A DNA stretch of 64,000 nt. Origin: Cervus elaphus. Lineage: Eukaryota > Chordata > Mammalia > Artiodactyla > Cervidae. The notes beneath the pieces were generated by a model. It was not told the origin of the DNA and did not search any database. It was given only the letters and a program-made list of their open reading frames with translations. Positions within the stretch are counted from its first letter, which is position 1; every line of letters begins with the position of its first letter. Of this stretch, positions 43,880 to 54,779 are shown in pieces. The stretch covers positions 76,121,552-76,185,551 of the forward strand of contig NC_057815.1 of NCBI RefSeq assembly GCF_910594005.1, given 5' to 3'. A program made the translations under genes and the position numbers.

Positions 43880-44236
43880 TAGGTTACTTATAATAAGTAA
43901 TACAATGAAAATGTTATATAGATAGTTGCTGGCACATGGCTAATTCAAGTTTTGCATTCTGGAACTTTTTGAGAAAAAATGTTTAAGTATTTTTCAATCT
44001 ATTGGTTGAATTCGTTGGACACAGAACCTACAGATCGGAAGGGCTGACTGTAAACAGACTTGAAGTGTTCACAACAAACTGATAAACTGCAGAAGGAGGA
44101 GAAGATTGAAAAACAATGTGTATAATATGATACCATTTTCATAAAACATGCATTTCTATACTTGCATATGAAAACATCAGGTCTAATACACAACAAGATG
44201 CCGACATGGTTATCTCTTTGTGGCAAGACTTGCTGT

Positions 44237-45274
44237 AAAGTCTTTGACCGTGTGGATCACAATAAACTGTGGAAAATTCTGAAAGAGATGGGAATACCAG
44301 ACCACCTGACCTGCCTCTTGAGAAACCTGTATGCAGGTCAGGAAGCAACAGTTAGAACTGGACCTGGAACAACAGACTGGTTCCAAATAGGAAAAGGAGT
44401 ACGTCAAGGCTGTATATTGTCACCCTGCTTATTTAACTTCTATGCAGAGTACATCATGAGAAACGCTGGGCTGGAAGAAGCAGAAGCTAGAATCAAGATT
44501 GCTGGGAGAAATATCAATAACGTCAGATATGCAGATGACACCACCCTTATGGCAGAAAGTGAAGAGGAACTAAAAAGCCTCTTGATGAAAGTGAAAGAGG
44601 AGAGTGAAACAGTTGGCTTAAAGCCCAACATTCAGAAAACTAAGATCATGGCATCTCGTCCCATCACTTCATGGGAAATAGATGGGGAAACAGTGGAAAC
44701 AGTGTCAGACTTTATTTTTTTGGGTTCCAAAATCACTGCAGATGGTGATTGCAGCCATGAAATTAAAAGACGCTTACTCCTTGGAAGGAAAGTTGTGACC
44801 AACCTAGATAGCATATTAAAAAGCAGACACATTACTTTGCCAACAAAGGTCCGTCTAGTCAAGGTTATGGTTTTTCCAGTGGTCATGTATGGATGTGAGA
44901 GTTGGACTGTGAAGAAAGTTGAGGGCCGAAGAATTGATGCTTTTGAACTGTGGTGTTGGAAAGTCCCTTGGACTGCAAGGAGATCCAACCAGTCCATCCT
45001 AAAGGAGATCAGTCCTGGGTGTTCATTGGAAGGACTGGTGCTGAAGCTGAAACTCCAATACTTTGGCCACCTGATGCGGAGAGTTGATTCATTGGAAAAG
45101 ACCCTGATGCTGGGAGGGATTGAGGGCAGGAGGAGAAGGGGACGACAGAGGATGAGACGGCTGGATGGCATCACCGACTCGATGGGCATGAGTTTGAGTG
45201 GACTCCGGGAATTGGTGATGGACAGGGAGGCCTCGCGTGCTGCGATTCATGGGGTCGCAAAGAGTCGGACATGA
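44237..45274 (+). pseudogene. BovB reverse transcriptase, 5'-truncated but open
   Basis: An uninterrupted frame of about 346 codons with the RTE-type reverse-transcriptase domain: the GIPDHLTCLLRNLYAG region, FQIGKGVRQGCILSPCLFN, the catalytic Y-A-D-D at 44528-44539, then the C-terminal CESWTVKK and FELWCW motifs up to VAKSRT. The endonuclease and the start of the RT domain are missing, so it is a dead fragment. It is the least damaged BovB frame in the window. The natural start is absent; the leading frame from 44162 is flanking DNA. Confidence 0.93.
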
Positions 45275-45302
45275 CTGAGCAACTGAACTAAACTGAACTG
45301 AA
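44237..45302 (+). mobile_element. BovB (RTE) LINE, 5'-truncated
   Basis: The element runs from the codons for KVFDRVDHNK to the 3' terminal CTGAACTAAACTGAACTGAA. The last ~100 bp (GGGGTCGCAAAGAGTCGGAC) are the sequence shared with BovA SINEs. Confidence 0.93.
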
Positions 45303-46731
45303 GTTTCATTTTATGTCACTCATATAATGTTCAAAAGGGAGAAAAAGTCTTTGCTGTATAGTACATTTGGTTTGGTTATCCTTTGGCTTGTTGGTAAAAA
45401 TCCTGAAAGTTTTTTGATTACGTTTTGCACAGGAGGGCGCCAGAAGTTATTCTTGCAGCATCCTGTGCAGGCCGTGTGGACACTGCACCTCTTCCAGGAC
45501 TCACTAAGTATTGCAAGTATAAGAAGACACCTGTCTAATTTCTACTGGCATACCTGAGAAGAGAAGTTCACACCAGTGGTCTTCCCAGCCCACCATTAGA
45601 GTCAGGGAAGCCTTATAAGTCCCTGCCTCAGAGACAGGGGTTGGGGAAACTGGGAGCAGAGTAGAACACCTCTAGAAACTTCCTGCCTGTGGGGCTTAGT
45701 TAAATGCCTTGGGCAAACAAAGGAAATCTTCCTCTAAGTTCTTCCTAACGGGGAGTCAAATGTCATACATTCAGAATAAGAAATTCAATGCCCCAGGGCA
45801 GGCCAAGGATACCTAAGGTGCTAATCCTCCCAAAGGCTGAAAGGACTTTCTTTCTTTTTCTTTCTTTAAGCTTCCTTCCTTCCGTGCCCCATTTCCTCTC
45901 CCTCCCAATCACTTGGAGAGTTCCTTCTGTATTTTCTTTCTTTCCTTATCTAATATTTGGGAGTTAGGCCTTCATCTAAAATAATTACTAGTTTATAGCA
46001 GATCTATCCCTATACTTTCCTGGACAATCCTTAATTTGCAGTAAACCCCAATCTATTTTTTTCCTGCCACTATTTCTGTTGCTAAAACCCTCCAGCTAGA
46101 GCTGATGAAAATTGCACATCAGGCTGATGAACTCTACAGCAGTCATATATAATCCGACTTCAGCTGACTGTGCTTATACACTGAATTTCCTTTCCTCATT
46201 CCTACTTATTTCTTGTTCCCTAATGCGAGTTTAATCTTAACCTTTTCCATTCTTGTCATGCCCCAGCACCTCACACTCCATGGAGACCCTGACTCCTAAC
46301 ACGTGAGGTCCAATAACTGCCCTTCCTCCTCCTCCAAATGTTATCATTTGATTTCTTGTTATCAACATCCCCCCAACCCCAACCCAGCCCCAGCAGCTCC
46401 CTTCAAAGCTCTTTGAAGGGTGGTCTCAGCCCACCTGGTTAGTCTCTAAGACAGTGGTTCTGTAAGTGAGGGTTCAGAAGAGCATGTTGGGTCCACAAGG
46501 CACTCCAGGTGATCCACGAATCTTTTGAAATGAATGCAGAATTTTGTCTTTTAGCCAGTTTTTAGTTGAGAGTCTCTAAATTTCATCTACTTTCCACAGG
46601 ACTCTGCCAACCTAGGACTTTTTACCACTCACTTCCTCTTTCTTGCTTTTTTAGGCTCTTACCTTTTTGACTGGGGTCCTCTTTGTCTACACACAACTTG
46701 GCTGTACCATGAAATAGAATTACCAGGTGTA
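45303..46731. other. Intergenic sequence, no gene
   Basis: About 1.4 kb without a ruminant SINE. A hAT-like word (CAGTGGTTCTGTAAGTGAGG) at 46453-46472 starts a possible ancient DNA-transposon relic. A pyrimidine tract (TTTCTTTCTTTTTCTTTCTT) lies at 45848-45867. Confidence 0.35.
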
Positions 46732-47139
46732 TTAGTCTATGCTGGCTGCCACAGCAGACTACCACAGGCTGGGTGGCCTCAATGACAGAAATTAACTTTC
46801 TCATGGTTCTGGATGCAAGAAGTCCAAGATCAGAGTGCCAGGATGGTTAGTTTCTGGTGAGCACTCTCTTCTTGGCTTGCAGATGGCCACTCTCTCACTA
46901 TATCCTAGCGTGGCCTTTTCAAGGGGTGGGCATACAGGGGTGGCGGTAGGGAAGTTCTCTTTTCTTTTTATTATTATGCTACCAGTCCTACTGAAATAAG
47001 GCCCCACCCTTCAAACCTCATTTAATCTTAATGACCTCCTAAAGATCCTGTCTTCAAATATAGTCACACTGGAAGTTAGGACATCAACATATGATTTACA
47101 GGGTGTTGGGGGGATGGCACATGGTTCAGTCCATAGCAC
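46732..47139 (-). mobile_element. MLT1-like MaLR LTR
   Basis: GTATTAGTCTATGCTGGCTG, CTGGGTGGCCTCAATGACAG, GGTTCTGGATGCAAGAAGTC, CTTGCAGATGGCCACTCTCT and AGTTAGGACATCAACATATG with TTCAGTCCATAGCAC appear in the order expected for a near full-length antisense LTR of an ancient endogenous retrovirus-like family. A purine/pyrimidine-rich insertion near 46950-46975 is the main deviation. It is non-coding. Confidence 0.8.
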
Positions 47140-48899
47140 CAAGGATAAAAATAACTTGATTTAAGATATCAAAGTTGTGATCTTTGTTACACTGGCAACA
47201 GCTTTCTAACTTATCTTTCTGCTTTTTAACCTGCCCTTCACGCTGTAGCCAAGCACACCTTGCAAAATCACCATGTTGGGATAAATTTCCTCACTTCTGA
47301 CGCATTTTGCTATGTGGAGAAGCAGCCACTAGGTAACACTCCGAGCCTCCACTCTCTGCTGCCCCCCAAAGAGCCCCACATCAGTGATCCAGGACCTTCC
47401 TCTCCTCTGCTTCTTGGCAATGAGCTGCCCACACAGAGCATTCTTTCTGCTCTGATCCTGTGTATGCAGAGTCTTCGAGGGACTCCCTGGTGTGTGAGCA
47501 CTTCCTTTCCCTTCTTCTCAAGGTTTTCTCTCTGCCATTACTACCTATTGTTCTTGCATGTTGTATACTTTTTCAACTAGGGCCTTTACATTTTTGTCAT
47601 ACTTGTTTTAAATGGCCTATCAATCATTTCACAATCTGCATCATATCTATACCCAGTTCTGATCCTTGCTGTGCCTCTTCAGACTATTTGTTCTTCCCTT
47701 TTATCATGTCTTGTGCTTTTCCGTTGAAAGGCAGACATGAACTATTAGGTAATAGGAACTAAGGCAAATAACCATTTAGCGAAGTTTTATGTAAATCCAA
47801 CCAGAAGTTGGGTTGTGTTTCACATTTGCTATAACCATAAGGAAACCAGGGGCTTCAAATTTCTCTAGAGTTCTTTTTTAAAAATCTCCTCTGTTGTCTT
47901 TGGGTTTCCCTAAGAACTCCTTCTTAAAAAGAGTCTGAGCCTTACAGTTCTTTCAGCAGTAATTCACTTATACAGGAGCCCTGTCAATGTGGTGGCAAAG
48001 AGTGGGGGAAGGGAAGCATTCTATAAACTTAACAATTAAATTTCAGTCTTCCTGTGGGCTTGCATCCTTTAACAAATGTTTCTTTGCTATCCCTTCCCTC
48101 TTAGGTGATACAGAAAAGCTAGAGGGGCTGGAGACAGGAAAATGCTCTTTCCCCAAGAATCTAAAAAAGAGCAGATACATGTATATGTATAACTGATTCA
48201 TTTTGCTGTATAGCAGAAACTAACGCAACATTTTAAATCAAATATATTCCAGTATTTTTTTTTTAAATGCTCTTTCCCAAGATGAGATAAGGCTCTGAAA
48301 AGTTTTTTTCACTGGGGAGTAGTCAATCCTGTGTAATGGAGAATATTCTGGGCATATTTCAAAATGGTTACTTTCCTTGTCTACCTGCTGAGACAGAAGA
48401 TGATTTTTTTCTTGGCACTTAACTGCCTGGTATGGTTCTTGGAGGTAAAACCACAAAACATCTGCCCCCTGCTCTCAGGATAACTGCCCCCAGGGGAGTC
48501 CCACTCTCCTGTTAGTCCACACACAGCCTCAGCAATTTATCTTCATGACTATTCTACTGTTCCTACCAGGTTCTGGTTCTGGCGGCTTCTGCTCAGGTAA
48601 GCTGATCTTGACCTTGAATATCTGCAGCCACTTGTCTCTCCAGATTCATGGTGGTGGTTTGCTCTGAAACCTCAGTTTTCTGGTGAGTCCAAGAAAAGTC
48701 CCTGCTTTTCAACTTTTTTCTTGTTGTAAGGTCAGGAGTGACAACTTCCAAGCTCTTTTATTTTTGGATCTGAAACTGAGAGTCCCAAGGCAAGCTAACT
48801 TTTTTGATTGCCTGAAGTTAGTCTTTTCTTTAGTTAGTTTTGCTTTGACTATGAAACCCAACAGTTGGTAGTTAACCAGCCCATCCACTCCAAGAACAT
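47140..48899. other. Intergenic sequence, no gene
   Basis: Around 48180-48240 TGATTCATTTTGCTGTATAG recalls the L1 3'-end family seen at 15560. Otherwise there is no ruminant SINE and no recognised gene in this 1.7 kb. Confidence 0.35.
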
Positions 48900-49409
48900 A
48901 CTTTATGTTACTTGAATCCATTTAAATTTATTGAGACATTTTATGGGCCAGAAGATGTACTATCTTGGCAAATTTTGTGAATTTGAGAATAATGTATATT
49001 CTACTATTGTTGGGTAGAATTTTCTGAAATGTCAATCAGCTCAAGCATAGTTAGGGCTATTCAAGTCCACTATTTGCTGATTTTCTGCCTACTTGTTCCA
49101 TCAGTTATTAAGAGAGCATTTTTAAAAATTTCTGTAATTGTGTATTTGTTTCTCTTTGCAATGTTTTTTTTTGCTTCATTTATTTTGCAGTTTTGCCATT
49201 AGGTACATAGACATTTAGGATTGTTATGCTCTCTTGATTAATTGATCCTTATGTGATTATGATAAGACTTCCTTTTTCTTAGCAATGTTCTTTGTTCTGA
49301 AATGTACTTTGTCTGATACAAATATAGTCGTCACTCCAACTTTCCTTTGATTAGTGTCAGTATGTTATTTTTTCCCATCTTTCTACTGTTTAGCCCATTT
49401 GTCCTTATC

Positions 49410-49619
49410 AGTTCAGCTCAGTTCAGTTCAGTCACTCAGTCGTGTCTGACTTTGCGACCCCATGAACTGCAGCACACCAGGCTTCCCTGTCCATCACCAA
49501 CTCCCGGAGCTTACCCGAACTCACATCCATTGAGTTGGTGATGCCATCCAACCATCTAATCCTCTGTTGTCCCCTCTCTTCCTGCCCTCAATCTTTCCCT
49601 GCATCAGGGTCTTTTCAAT
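49410..49619 (-). mobile_element. BovB 3'-end fragment within the L1
   Basis: TTCAGTTCAGTCACTCAGTC through CCATCCAACCATCTAATCCT to GCATCAGGGTCTTTTCAATA is the antisense 3' terminal ~210 bp of BovB. Confidence 0.88.
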
Positions 49620-49869
49620 ACTTAGGGTGTATTTTCTGTAGCAGCACATAACTATATATCACTATTTTACACAACTTGACAGCCTCTGACTTTTAGACTG
49701 GGGTGTTCATATGATTACCATTAATGTGATCATTAACATGACTAGATTTGATTCTATCATTTTGCTATTTATTTTCTAATTTTATCTCATCTTTTCTATG
49801 TCCCTCCCCCCCCCCTTTTCTCTTTGTCTACTTGCTTTGGGATTTTTTTTTCAATGTTGCTTGCATTTT

Positions 49870-49901
49870 ATACACATATATATATATATGTATATATCCT
49901 C

Positions 49902-49938
<37 letters not shown>
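49870..49938. repeat. (TA)n and (AC)n microsatellite
   Basis: ACACATATATATATATATGT is followed, after TATATATCCTCTAT, by about 15 AC units. Confidence 0.9.
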
Positions 49939-50043
49939 GGGCTTCCCTGGTGGCTCAGTTGGTAAAGAATCTGCCTGCAATGCAGGAGCTCCAAGTTTGA
50001 TCCCTGGGTTGGGAAGATTACCTGGAGAAGGAAATGGCAACAA
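49939..50043 (+). mobile_element. Bov-tA SINE, 3'-truncated
   Basis: A clean head from GGGCTTCCCTGGTGGCTCAG and B-box-like GTTTGATCCCTGGGTTGGGA up to GAAGGAAATGGCAACAAATC, where it stops within the BovA unit. Confidence 0.85.
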
Positions 50044-50185
50044 ATCATATCTCTCTCTTCTGCTTTAGGGTTAATTGAGTACTTTTTATAATTCCATTCT
50101 GTGACCATTGTTCCAGACCATTGTTAGACCATAGCTCTAACTCTTTGCTTTCATAATTTTGCATAAATGCTTTAAGGTTGAAAGC

Positions 50186-50428
50186 CCCACTCCAGTACTC
50201 TTGCCTGGAAAATCCCATGAATGGAGGAGCCTGGAAGGCTGCAGTCCATGGGGTCGCGAAGACTGAGCGACCTCACTTTCACTTTTCGCTTTCATACATT
50301 GGAGAAGGAAATGGCAACCCACTCCAATGTTCTTGCCTGGAGAATCCCAGGGACGGCGGAGACTGGTGGGCTGCCATCTCTGGGGTCGTACAGAGTCAGA
50401 CACGACTGATGTGACTTAGTAGCAGCAG
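50186..50428 (+). mobile_element. BOV-A2 dimeric SINE with 10-bp target duplication
   Basis: GGTTGAAAGC is found at 50176-50185 and 50429-50438. Two BovA units are joined at ACTTTCACTTTTCGCTTTCA. The end is GACTTAGTAGCAGCA. Confidence 0.9.
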
Positions 50429-50438
50429 GGTTGAAAGC

Positions 50439-50883
50439 ACATTTTTTCACACTATCAATGGACGTTTACAGAGCTGATTGCTAAAGAACATTCACAGGAC
50501 CCCAAATGACAATGTTCATAAAAACCTACAGGAAAAGGATGCAATATACAACATTAAAGACATGCATCAACAACCAAAGGCTATCTCACAGGAATGGGTC
50601 TGGAAAAGTCAGAAATAATCGCCTATTGTCCCCCTTTCTGTAAAAGTCATAGCCAAATTCAATTAATCTATTGGGCCAGGAACCACTGTTGTAGGTACAG
50701 AATACCTCAGAACAAAGGAGCCCCAAAGAGCACCCTGCTTGGTCATGTAAGCGTATTCTTGCTCCATAAAAGCAAAGTCCTCCAGAAATCTCAAAAACAA
50801 TGCTGACAAGCTGCAAAAATTCCCCTCCAAATTCCTCAGACACTGGGTTTCAAGATAACGTGATGAATGGGTATGTTTCATGT
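50439..50883. other. Unassigned sequence between insertions
   Basis: Not clearly part of the L1. Frames on both strands at 50586-50881 have no recognised family. Confidence 0.3.
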
Positions 50884-50928
50884 CTTCACTAGGAGTCAGG
50901 GCTGTGCTGAATATTTAGCAAAACTGCT
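50884..50928 (+). repeat. 45-bp imperfect direct repeat, left copy
   Basis: CTTCACTAGGAGTCAG ... TTAGCAAAAC here recurs 264 bp downstream at 51148-51192 as CTTCACTAAGAGTCAG ... TTAGCAAAAC with a diverged middle. A SINE lies between the two copies. Confidence 0.75.
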
Positions 50929-50945
50929 CAGGTTAGTTCCTAAGT

Positions 50946-51146
50946 GAAAAGTAAAAGTGTTAGTCGCTCAGTCGTGGCAACTGTTTGTGGTCCCATGCAC
51001 TACTGCCTTCAAAGTTCCTCTGGAATTCTCCAGGCAAGAATACTGGAGTGGGTAGCTATTCTCTTCTCCAGGGGATCTTCCCGACCTAGGGATCGAAACG
51101 GGTCTCCTGCATTGCAGGCAGATTCTTTACCATCTGAGCCACCGGG
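50946..51146 (-). mobile_element. Bov-tA SINE between direct repeats
   Basis: It runs from AGTGAAAAGTAAAAGTGTTA to GAGCCACCGGGCC, minus orientation, with a degraded BovA part (CAACTGTTTGTGGTCCCATG). Confidence 0.85.
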
Positions 51147-51147
51147 C

Positions 51148-51192
51148 CTTCACTAAGAGTCAGTCATATGCCGAAAACTTAGCAAAACCAGA
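51148..51192 (+). repeat. 45-bp imperfect direct repeat, right copy
   Basis: Right member of the pair with 50884-50928. It is longer than a normal SINE target duplication and not identical. Confidence 0.75.
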
Positions 51193-51399
51193 GTCATATA
51201 ATAGGCCACTTGAAATTGTCCCAGGTATCACTGATTCTCTGTTTTTTAAATTCATGTTTCTCTGTGTGTTTCCTTTAGGATAGTTTCTATTGCTATGCCT
51301 TCAAGTGCATTAATATTTTCTAATGCTTTTGTGATACTGTGATTTGTTTTATGAAATGCATGTTCAGTCTTTGTCTCCTTCTTGACATGGAGCTAAAAC

Positions 51400-51689
51400 C
51401 CCTTGGATTTTCCTAAATGGTAAAAGTAATAAAGGTGTCCTTTGTTATTTGTAACAAGTTGCTTTCACCTACCTCGAGTTTAATTTAATAAGATGATTTT
51501 GTAAAGTGCCAAAGGATGGGGGAACTAGCCGTGAGATTATAGGATTGGAACTCTCAGCCATATCCCCCAACTTCCAGACTCCAAGGAGGTGAAAGGGGCT
51601 GGTACATGAGTGAATCACTAATGGCCAATGATTTAATCAACCATGCCTATATAATGAAACCTCCATAAGCCCCAAAAGGAAAGGGTTTG
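51400..51689 (+). mobile_element. Unassigned ancient LTR-like relic, left part
   Basis: CACTAATGGCCAATGATTTA, ATCAACCATGCCTATATAAT and GAAACCTCCATAAGCCCCAA have the phrasing of an old mammalian LTR. The relic seems to be split by BovB, with the right part at 53310-53755. Confidence 0.45.
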
Positions 51690-53308
51690 GTGAGCTACAA
51701 GGACCTAACAGAAACAGAAGAGATTAAGAAGAGGTGGCAAGAATAAACAGCAGAACTATATAAAAAAAGTCTTAATGACCCAGATAACCACAATGATGTG
51801 GTCACTCACAGAGAGCCAGACATCCGAAGTCAAGTGTGCCTTAGGAAGCATTACTAAAAACAAAGCTAGTGGAGGTGACAGAATTCCAGTTGAGCTATTT
51901 CAAATCCTAAAAGATGATGCTGTGAAAGTGCTGCATTTAATATGCCAGCAAATTTGGAAAACTCAGCAACGGCCACAGGACCGGAAAAGACCAGTTGTCA
52001 TTCCAGTCCCAAAGAAAGGCAATGCCAAAGGAAGTTCAAACTACTTTTGAACATTCATTTCACATGCTAGCAAGGTAATGCTCAAAAGCCTTCCAGCTAG
52101 GTTTCAACAGTACATGAACTGAGAAGTTCCAGGTGTACAAGCTGGATTTAGAAAAGGCGGAGGAATCAGACATCAAATTGCCAACATCTGCTGAATCATA
52201 GAGAAAGCAAGGGAATTCCAGAAAAACATCTACTTCTGCTTCACTGACTATGCTAAAGCCTTTGACAGTGTGGATCACAACAAAAACTAGAAAATTCATA
52301 AAGAGATGGGAATACCAGACCACCTTATCTGCCTTCTGAGAAACCTGTAAGCAGGTCAAGAAGCAACGGTTAGAAATAGACATGGAACAATGGACTGGTT
52401 CAAAATTGGAAAAGGAGTACGTCAAGGCTATATACTGTCACTGTGCTTATTTAACTTATATGCAGAGTTCATCATGAGAAATACTAGGTTGGATGAGTCA
52501 AAAGCTGGAATCAAGATTGCCAGGAGAAATATCAATAACCTCAGATATGCAGATGATAACACTAAAGACAGAAAGCAAAGAGGAACATCAAGAGCCTCTT
52601 GATGAAAGTGAAAGAGGAGAGCGGAAAAGCTGGCTAAAACCTTAACATTCAAAAAACTAAGATTATGGCCTCTGGTCCCATCACTTCATGGCAAATAGAT
52701 GGGGAAAAAGTAGAAACAGTGACAGATTTTTATTTTCTTGGGCTCCAAAATCACTGTAGATAGTGACTGCAGCCACAAAAATTAAAAGACGCTTGGTCCT
52801 TGGAAAAAAATCTAATACAAACTTGGACAACATATTGAAGGCAGAGACATCATTTGCCGACAAAGGTCTGCATGTCAAAGCTATGGCTTTTCAAATAGTC
52901 ATGTACGGATATGAGAGTTGGACCATAAAGGAGGCTGAGTGCTGAAGAATTGATGCTTTCAAACTGTGGTGCTGGAGAAGACTCTTGAGAGTCCTTTGAA
53001 ATGAAAGGAGATCGTAAAGGAAATCAGTCCTGGGTATAACTGGAAGGACTGATGCTGAAGCTGAAAAACTCCAATACTTTGGCCACCTGATGCGAAGAAC
53101 TCACTGGAAAAGACCCTGATGCTGGGAAATATTGAAGGCGGGAGGAGAAGGGGATAACAGAGGATGAGATGATTGGATGGCATCAGTGACTTGATGGACA
53201 TGAGTTGAGCAAGCTCCGGGAGTTGGTGATGGACAGGGAGGCCTGGAGTGCTGCACTGCATGGGGTCACAAAGAGTCGGACACGACCTAGTGACTGAACA
53301 ACAACAAA
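51690..53308 (+). mobile_element. BovB (RTE) LINE, longest copy, inactivated
   Basis: This copy reaches further 5' than the others: it starts near GGACCTAACAGAAACAGAAG and includes the N-terminal RT segment (51775-52050: ASGGDRIPVELFQILKDDAV). Stops and frameshifts break it, for example TAG in AACAAAAACTAGAAA at 52285, although the Y-A-D-D codons survive near 52548-52559. The 3' end is GACCTAGTGACTGAACAACA. Confidence 0.92.
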
Positions 53309-53309
53309 G

Positions 53310-53755
53310 ACACAGAAGTCCTCAGAGAATGGTAAGTCCAGAGGACTCATGGAAACTCCACGTCCATTCCCACATACCTTGCTCTACGCCTCTCTTCCAT
53401 CAGACTGTCCTTGAGTTATACCCTTTTATAATCAAGTACATAAAATGTTTTCCAGAGTTCTGTGAAAAATTCTAGGAAATTAATTGGATCAAGGAGGGGA
53501 CTCAATCTATAGACAGTAGTCAGAAGCACATGTAACAACTTGGACTTGTAACCAACATCTGAAATTGGTGGGGAGAGTCATGTAAGATTGTACCCTTAAC
53601 CTGTGCAATCTGACATCTCTGGGTAGATATGTTAGAACTGAGTGAGACTGTAGGACCCTGGTGGTGCTGCAGAATTCCTTGGGAAAACCCCAGACACATG
53701 GTGGTCAGAAGTGTCAAAGTCTACAAAATATAGTAGTATTTAGAGAGTACTGTAT
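53310..53755 (+). mobile_element. Unassigned ancient LTR-like relic, right part
   Basis: TACCTTGCTCTACGCCTCTC, TGAGTTATACCCTTTTATAA, AATTAATTGGATCAAGGAGG and AACCTGTGCAATCTGACATC form one continuous ancient-LTR-like block after BovB. It is non-coding. Confidence 0.45.
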
Positions 53756-54779
53756 GTAATGTAAACAAAAGCAATAGTTTTTCTTTATAACCATGAAGTG
53801 TATTTTTCATCTTAGGTATAATTTTTAACCTCCAGATTTTCAATTTGAGTCATTTTTATATCTTCATTGTCTCTTCTGAATCGTTTAGACATACTGAATA
53901 CAATTATAATAACTTTCAATGTTCTTCCCTCTTCACTCTAACATCCGTGTCTATTCTGGGCCAGTTTTATTTGATTGATTATTCTCTTCATTACGGGTCA
54001 TGTTTCCCTGCCTTCTTGTATCTGACTGGATGCTAGTAACTGTGTTTTATCTTGTTGGGTGCTGGATATTTTTTGCATTCCTCTAAGGTTTTTCTTGAGC
54101 TTTTTTACCTGGGATGAAGTTCAGTTACTTTGATATAGTTTGATTTTTTTTTCCACGTCTTGCTTTTGTGCTCATCACACACTTTCTGGAGTAGTGCTCT
54201 GTCTGCGGCTAATTATTCCCCACCACTGAATCAAGACCTGCCTGAGTACACATTCTACCAGTGCCCCAGGAACTGTCCTTCCAGTCCAGCTGCTGGGAAC
54301 AGGCATCATTCCTGACTCTCACGATTCCTTCTCACCCTTTCAGGTGGTTCACTCCTCAGGCTCACGGATGCACTGATCAGTCCTCTACTGAATACTCAAG
54401 GGGACCCTCTGCTGATCTTTGGGGTCTCTCTCTGAGCAGCTGTCTGCTGTCTGGTTCTGTCTCCTAAGAAATGTGGCTGATTTGGTCCCTGGACACTCAC
54501 CTTTCTCTTTTCAACTCAGGGCATCTGCCAGGTTTCATCTTAGTTTCTCCTCTCTGAATTGTACCCTGGAAAATATGTGAAGAAAAGCAAACTGGGACCA
54601 TGGTAGGAGTCACCTTACTTATTTCTAGTGTCCTTCATTGCTGGTGACCAGTGCCTTGGAAACTGTTGTTTCATATATTTTGTCTGTTTTTTTGTTTACC
54701 TGTTTGAAATGGAAGTGTAAATCCAGCCCCTTCTCTCATCCACCTTGACCAGAAGTAGAGACTGGTAGTTATTATTATT

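Larger units (their letters stand above)
43361..44053. mobile_element. Tigger-like (pogo/Tc1) DNA transposon, pierced by two SINEs
   Basis: The ends TACAGTCATCCCTT (from 43361) and AAGGGCTGACTGTA (to 44053) are inverted repeats and include TA. Between the SINEs lie ATTGGTTCCCAAATCCCCAG, AATACTCAAGTCCTTTGTAT, GTAGTATTTACATATAATCT and TTGGTTGAATTCGTTGGACA, the pattern of a MER2-type Tigger derivative. Without the SINEs the element is about 330 bp and non-coding. Confidence 0.75.
48900..54770 (-). mobile_element. Ancient antisense L1, fragmented by later insertions
   Basis: Several blocks look collinear with one old mammalian L1 in reverse: 48900-49400, 49621-49868, 50044-50175, 51178-51400 (CACTTGAAATTGTCCCAGGT, ATAGTTTCTATTGCTATGCC) and 53800-54770 (TGTTGGGTGCTGGATATTTT, CAAGGGGACCCTCTGCTGAT). 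The last block ends CATCCACCTTGACCAGAAGT, resembling the reverse of an L1 5' start. Family assignment rests on my memory of L1M-type consensus. No coding frame survives. Confidence 0.55.

Noticed and set aside
45430..45445. Second CTCF-like word (CAGGAGGGCGCCAG)
   Set aside because: It departs from the core at several defining positions, so I do not list it as a site.
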